NCBI GenBank assembly: GCA_947373155.1
Contig: CANBWO010000001.1
Location: forward strand, 1 to 64,000
Reading direction: 5' to 3'
Length of the DNA: 64,000 nt
Source of the DNA: Microbacteriaceae bacterium
GTDB taxonomy: Bacteria > Actinomycetota > Actinomycetes > Actinomycetales > Microbacteriaceae
Shown here: positions 61,884-64,000 of the stretch, in pieces
Layout of the letters: every line of letters begins with the position of its first letter
Numbering within the stretch: position 1 is the stretch's first letter
Translations under genes and position numbers: made by a program
Notes under the pieces: model-generated
What the model was told of the DNA's origin: nothing
The model's database searches: none
The model's input: only the letters and a program-made list of their open reading frames with translations

Positions 61884-63272
61884 TCAAGCCTTTAGTGCGG
61901 CAAGCAGCTCGGGAACCATGCGGTAGACATCTCCGCAACCCATAGTGATGATGAAGTCTCCTGGCTGGGCCAACGCAGCGGCAACGGCAGGGGCATCTGC
62001 CCAAAGCGGTACGTAATGAACCTTTGACTTGTCATCGAAGGAATCGGAAACCAAAGCTCCGGTGACTCCCGGTTCTGGATCCTCACGAGCGGCATAGATG
62101 TCTAACACCACTACCTGATCGCTTGCGGCCAGCGCCTGGGCGAACTCGCGCTTCATGAGTCGGGTCCTGCTGAAAAGGTGTGGCTGGAAAACCGTAATCA
62201 ACTTGCCAGAGCCAACCACTGCACGGGCCGCCTTCAAGGCTGCCGCTACCTCGGTGGGGTGATGGGCAAAGTCGTCGTAAACCTTGACCTCGCGCACCTC
62301 ACCGTGAAGCTCGAACCGGCGCTCGGTGCCACCAAAGTTCTCGATACCTGCGAGGGCGGCCTGGGCATCAAACCCAAGGCCAACTAGCACGGCCAGGGCT
62401 CCGGCAGCATTGATGGCATTGTGCTCGCCCGGAACCTGAAGGCTGGCGCTAAGAGTATTACCGGCAACTAAGACGTCGAAGTTCACCTTGGCACCCGAGG
62501 CGTCGATACGGGTTAGTTGAACCTCTGAGCCATCGGCCTTACCGAAACCAATAATGCGCTTATTCGTTAGCAGCTTGGTCACTCGAACCGCACCAGGGTC
62601 ATCGGTGCTGATCGCAACAAAATCTTTGGCCCCTTGAGCGAACTTGGCGAATTCAGCTTCAAATGCCTCAAGTGATCCATAGTGGTCCAGGTGATCCGGA
62701 TCTACGTTGGTGATAAGCGCAACGGCAGTGTCATAGTGCAAGAAAGAGCCGTCGGATTCGTCTGCCTCAATCACAAAAAGGTTGGAACTTCCGGCAGCCG
62801 AGCTGGCTCCCAGTGCGGCAATCACTCCACCGTTCACAAAACTTGGGTCCTCGCCCAAAGCCAAAAGCGCGGTGATGACCATTCCAGTGCTGGTGGTCTT
62901 GCCGTGAGCGCCAGCAACCGCAATGAGTTTCTTCTTGGTGGTCAGGTATGCCAAGGCCTGGGAGCGATGAATCACAGGGATTTCGCGTTCTTTAGCCAAC
63001 AGGTATTCGGGGTTGGTGGGCCAAAGTGCACTGGTAACCACAACTGTGTCTGGGTTACCAAGGTGGGCCGCGTCGTGGCCGATGTGAATGATGGCGCCGA
63101 GGTCCCTTAGCGCAGCCACGTTTGAGGTGTCACGCAAGTCGGAGCCGGTTACCTTGTGACCCATTCCAAGCAATATTCTTGCGATTCCGCTCATTCCGGA
63201 ACCACCGATGCCAATGAAGTGCACGGTTCCCAGATCGTCTGGTACCGGCTGTGAAAAATCAGGTTTGATCAT
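61884..63272 (-). CDS. murC: UDP-N-acetylmuramate--L-alanine ligase MurC
   Basis: Adds L-alanine to UDP-MurNAc, the first step of the peptidoglycan stem peptide. The 462-residue Mur ligase has [20 protein letters not shown]-binding [12 protein letters not shown] near 115, [12 protein letters not shown] and [15 protein letters not shown]. It lies between murG and ftsQ. No murB is inserted between murC and ftsQ. Confidence 0.97.
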   Translation of the reverse strand: MIKPDFSQPVPDDLGTVHFIGIGGSGMSGIARILLGMGHKVTGSDLRDTSNVAALRDLGAIIHIGHDAAHLGNPDTVVVTSALWPTNPEYLLAKEREIPVIHRSQALAYLTTKKKLIAVAGAHGKTTSTGMVITALLALGEDPSFVNGGVIAALGASSAAGSSNLFVIEADESDGSFLHYDTAVALITNVDPDHLDHYGSLEAFEAEFAKFAQGAKDFVAISTDDPGAVRVTKLLTNKRIIGFGKADGSEVQLTRIDASGAKVNFDVLVAGNTLSASLQVPGEHNAINAAGALAVLVGLGFDAQAALAGIENFGGTERRFELHGEVREVKVYDDFAHHPTEVAAALKAARAVVGSGKLITVFQPHLFSRTRLMKREFAQALAASDQVVVLDIYAAREDPEPGVTGALVSDSFDDKSKVHYVPLWADAPAVAAALAQPGDFIITMGCGDVYRMVPELLAALKA

Positions 63273-63313
63273 TGGATTCCTTGATGCGCGAGGTTGCTAA
63301 GAAAAGACTAGAA

Positions 63314-64000
63314 CTAGATGTTGTTCTTGCTTGGACCCAACACGCTGTGCACGAGGTTCAGTAGGCGTTGTGCGCCGTCTTTCACGCCAACAGTTTTGGC
63401 GGCGGTTGCCATTTGGTTTCGCTTGCGCGAATTGGAGACCAGCGGAATCAAGTTGTCCTGCACATATTCCAAGGTGAAATCGGCATCAAGGCACATGAGG
63501 CCGCCCGAAGCAGCCAATAGGTCTGCCACGTTGAAGCGCTGCTCCCCGTTTCCCACCGGATAGGGAACGTAGACTGCCGGCAAACCAACTGCGGCAAACT
63601 CGCTAACCGTAGCTGACCCTGCCCGGCAAACCGCAAAGTCCGCGGCAGTGATGGCTAGGTCCATGCGGTCGCAGTATTTAACCCGAACGTAGTCTTGGGT
63701 TTCAACCGGGTCTAGTTCGCTCCGTTCACCTGTGATGTGAAGTACCTGAATCCCTGCGTTTTTCAGCACGACTCGGGCGGCATCGATGGTTTCATTGAGC
63801 CTTTTTGCCCCTAGGGAACCGCCGGTAACCAAAAGCGTTGTGGTGCTCTCGTCTAGTCCAAAGTGAGCTCTGGCGGCCACCCTATCTGCCATCGAGATAC
63901 CTTCGGCAAGTTTGGCAACCTCGGGGCGCAGTGGCATTCCAACAAATGTGGCGCGAGGCAGCTTAGTGTTTTTGAACGCCACACCAACCCCCGATGCGGT
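63314..64000 (-). CDS. murG: UDP-GlcNAc transferase MurG, 5' end cut by window edge
   Basis: Adds GlcNAc to lipid I, forming lipid II. The window shows the last 228 residues, entering in frame at 64000: the FVGMPLRPEV link, TGGSLGAKRLNE nucleotide-binding loop, CRAGSATVSEFAAVGLPAVYVPYP for the sugar-nucleotide site and the C-terminal helix. The N-terminal ~130 residues lie beyond the right edge. It is 41 bp upstream of murC. Confidence 0.95.
   Translation of the reverse strand, partial: TASGVGVAFKNTKLPRATFVGMPLRPEVAKLAEGISMADRVAARAHFGLDESTTTLLVTGGSLGAKRLNETIDAARVVLKNAGIQVLHITGERSELDPVETQDYVRVKYCDRMDLAITAADFAVCRAGSATVSEFAAVGLPAVYVPYPVGNGEQRFNVADLLAASGGLMCLDADFTLEYVQDNLIPLVSNSRKRNQMATAAKTVGVKDGAQRLLNLVHSVLGPSKNNI

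Noticed and set aside
1-64000. tRNA or rRNA genes
   Set aside because: I looked in the gaps for cloverleaf and GGTTCGAATCC-type T-arm patterns and found none; a covariance-model scan would be decisive.

Overview
The window is a gene-dense piece of a small actinobacterial chromosome. Family content and order point to Microbacteriaceae, most like the low-GC, streamlined freshwater Luna-type lineages (Rhodoluna/Aquiluna). Reasons: SepF, Wag31-type DivIVA and FtsZ with no FtsA or MinD in the dcw cluster; a GlgE-type glycogen cluster; DUF2469; a 7Fe ferredoxin next to DapC; a cysteine-free L32; class II (B12-dependent) ribonucleotide reductase with NrdR; base composition near 50-55% GC by eye (not computed); and intergenic gaps that are mostly under 100 bp, with many start/stop overlaps. 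No tRNA, rRNA, IS element, prophage or CRISPR array was recognised.

Layout. 1-1870: mnmA (cut by the left edge) and a cysteine desulfurase, minus strand, a tRNA thiolation pair. 1975-8377: glgX-glgE-glgB, plus strand, alpha-glucan metabolism. 8374-11018: a thioredoxin-like/TPR protein coupled to a membrane protein with an internal lipobox. 11097-13277: a DivIVA-like coiled-coil protein and an AI-2E-family permease. 13274-14957: a tightly overlapped trio (lytic transglycosylase, small Cys/His protein, alpha/beta hydrolase). 15051-20271: secreted HNH nuclease, four-repeat DivIVA protein, cdsA, frr, pyrH, tsf, rpsB. 20523-21056: an M23-type protein on the plus strand. 21119-32466: a long minus-strand block of xerC, dprA, comM, yraN, DUF2469, rnhB, lepB, rplS, trmD, rimM, khpA, rpsP, ffh and ftsY (ribosome assembly, protein export, DNA uptake and processing). 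32475-41122: smc, mutM, rnc, rpmF, DUF177, coaD, recG. 41164-46333: rsmD (plus), then gltA, dapC, fdxA, a membrane-anchored PIG-L deacetylase and a cysteine hydrolase. 46402-49856: nrdJ and nrdR with a paired NrdR-box site upstream. 49857-50216: the only gene-free stretch over 300 bp. 50217-55855: hisD, a flavin reductase (plus) and dnaE. 55921-64000: rluD, lspA, divIVA, yggT, sepF, yggS, ftsZ, ftsQ, murC and murG (cut by the right edge), the distal dcw cluster.

Most of the window is core, vertically inherited housekeeping. The items most worth a second look are: rimM, whose conserved N-terminus is only reached from an ATT codon; the two-part membrane/lipoprotein gene at 9318-11018 with an internal GTG and lipobox; the NrdR double operator; the repeat DivIVA gene overlapping a secreted nuclease gene; the GlgE cluster without any maltose-1-phosphate-forming gene beside it; and the rpsB leader. 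I did not find a convincing new defence or mobile system.
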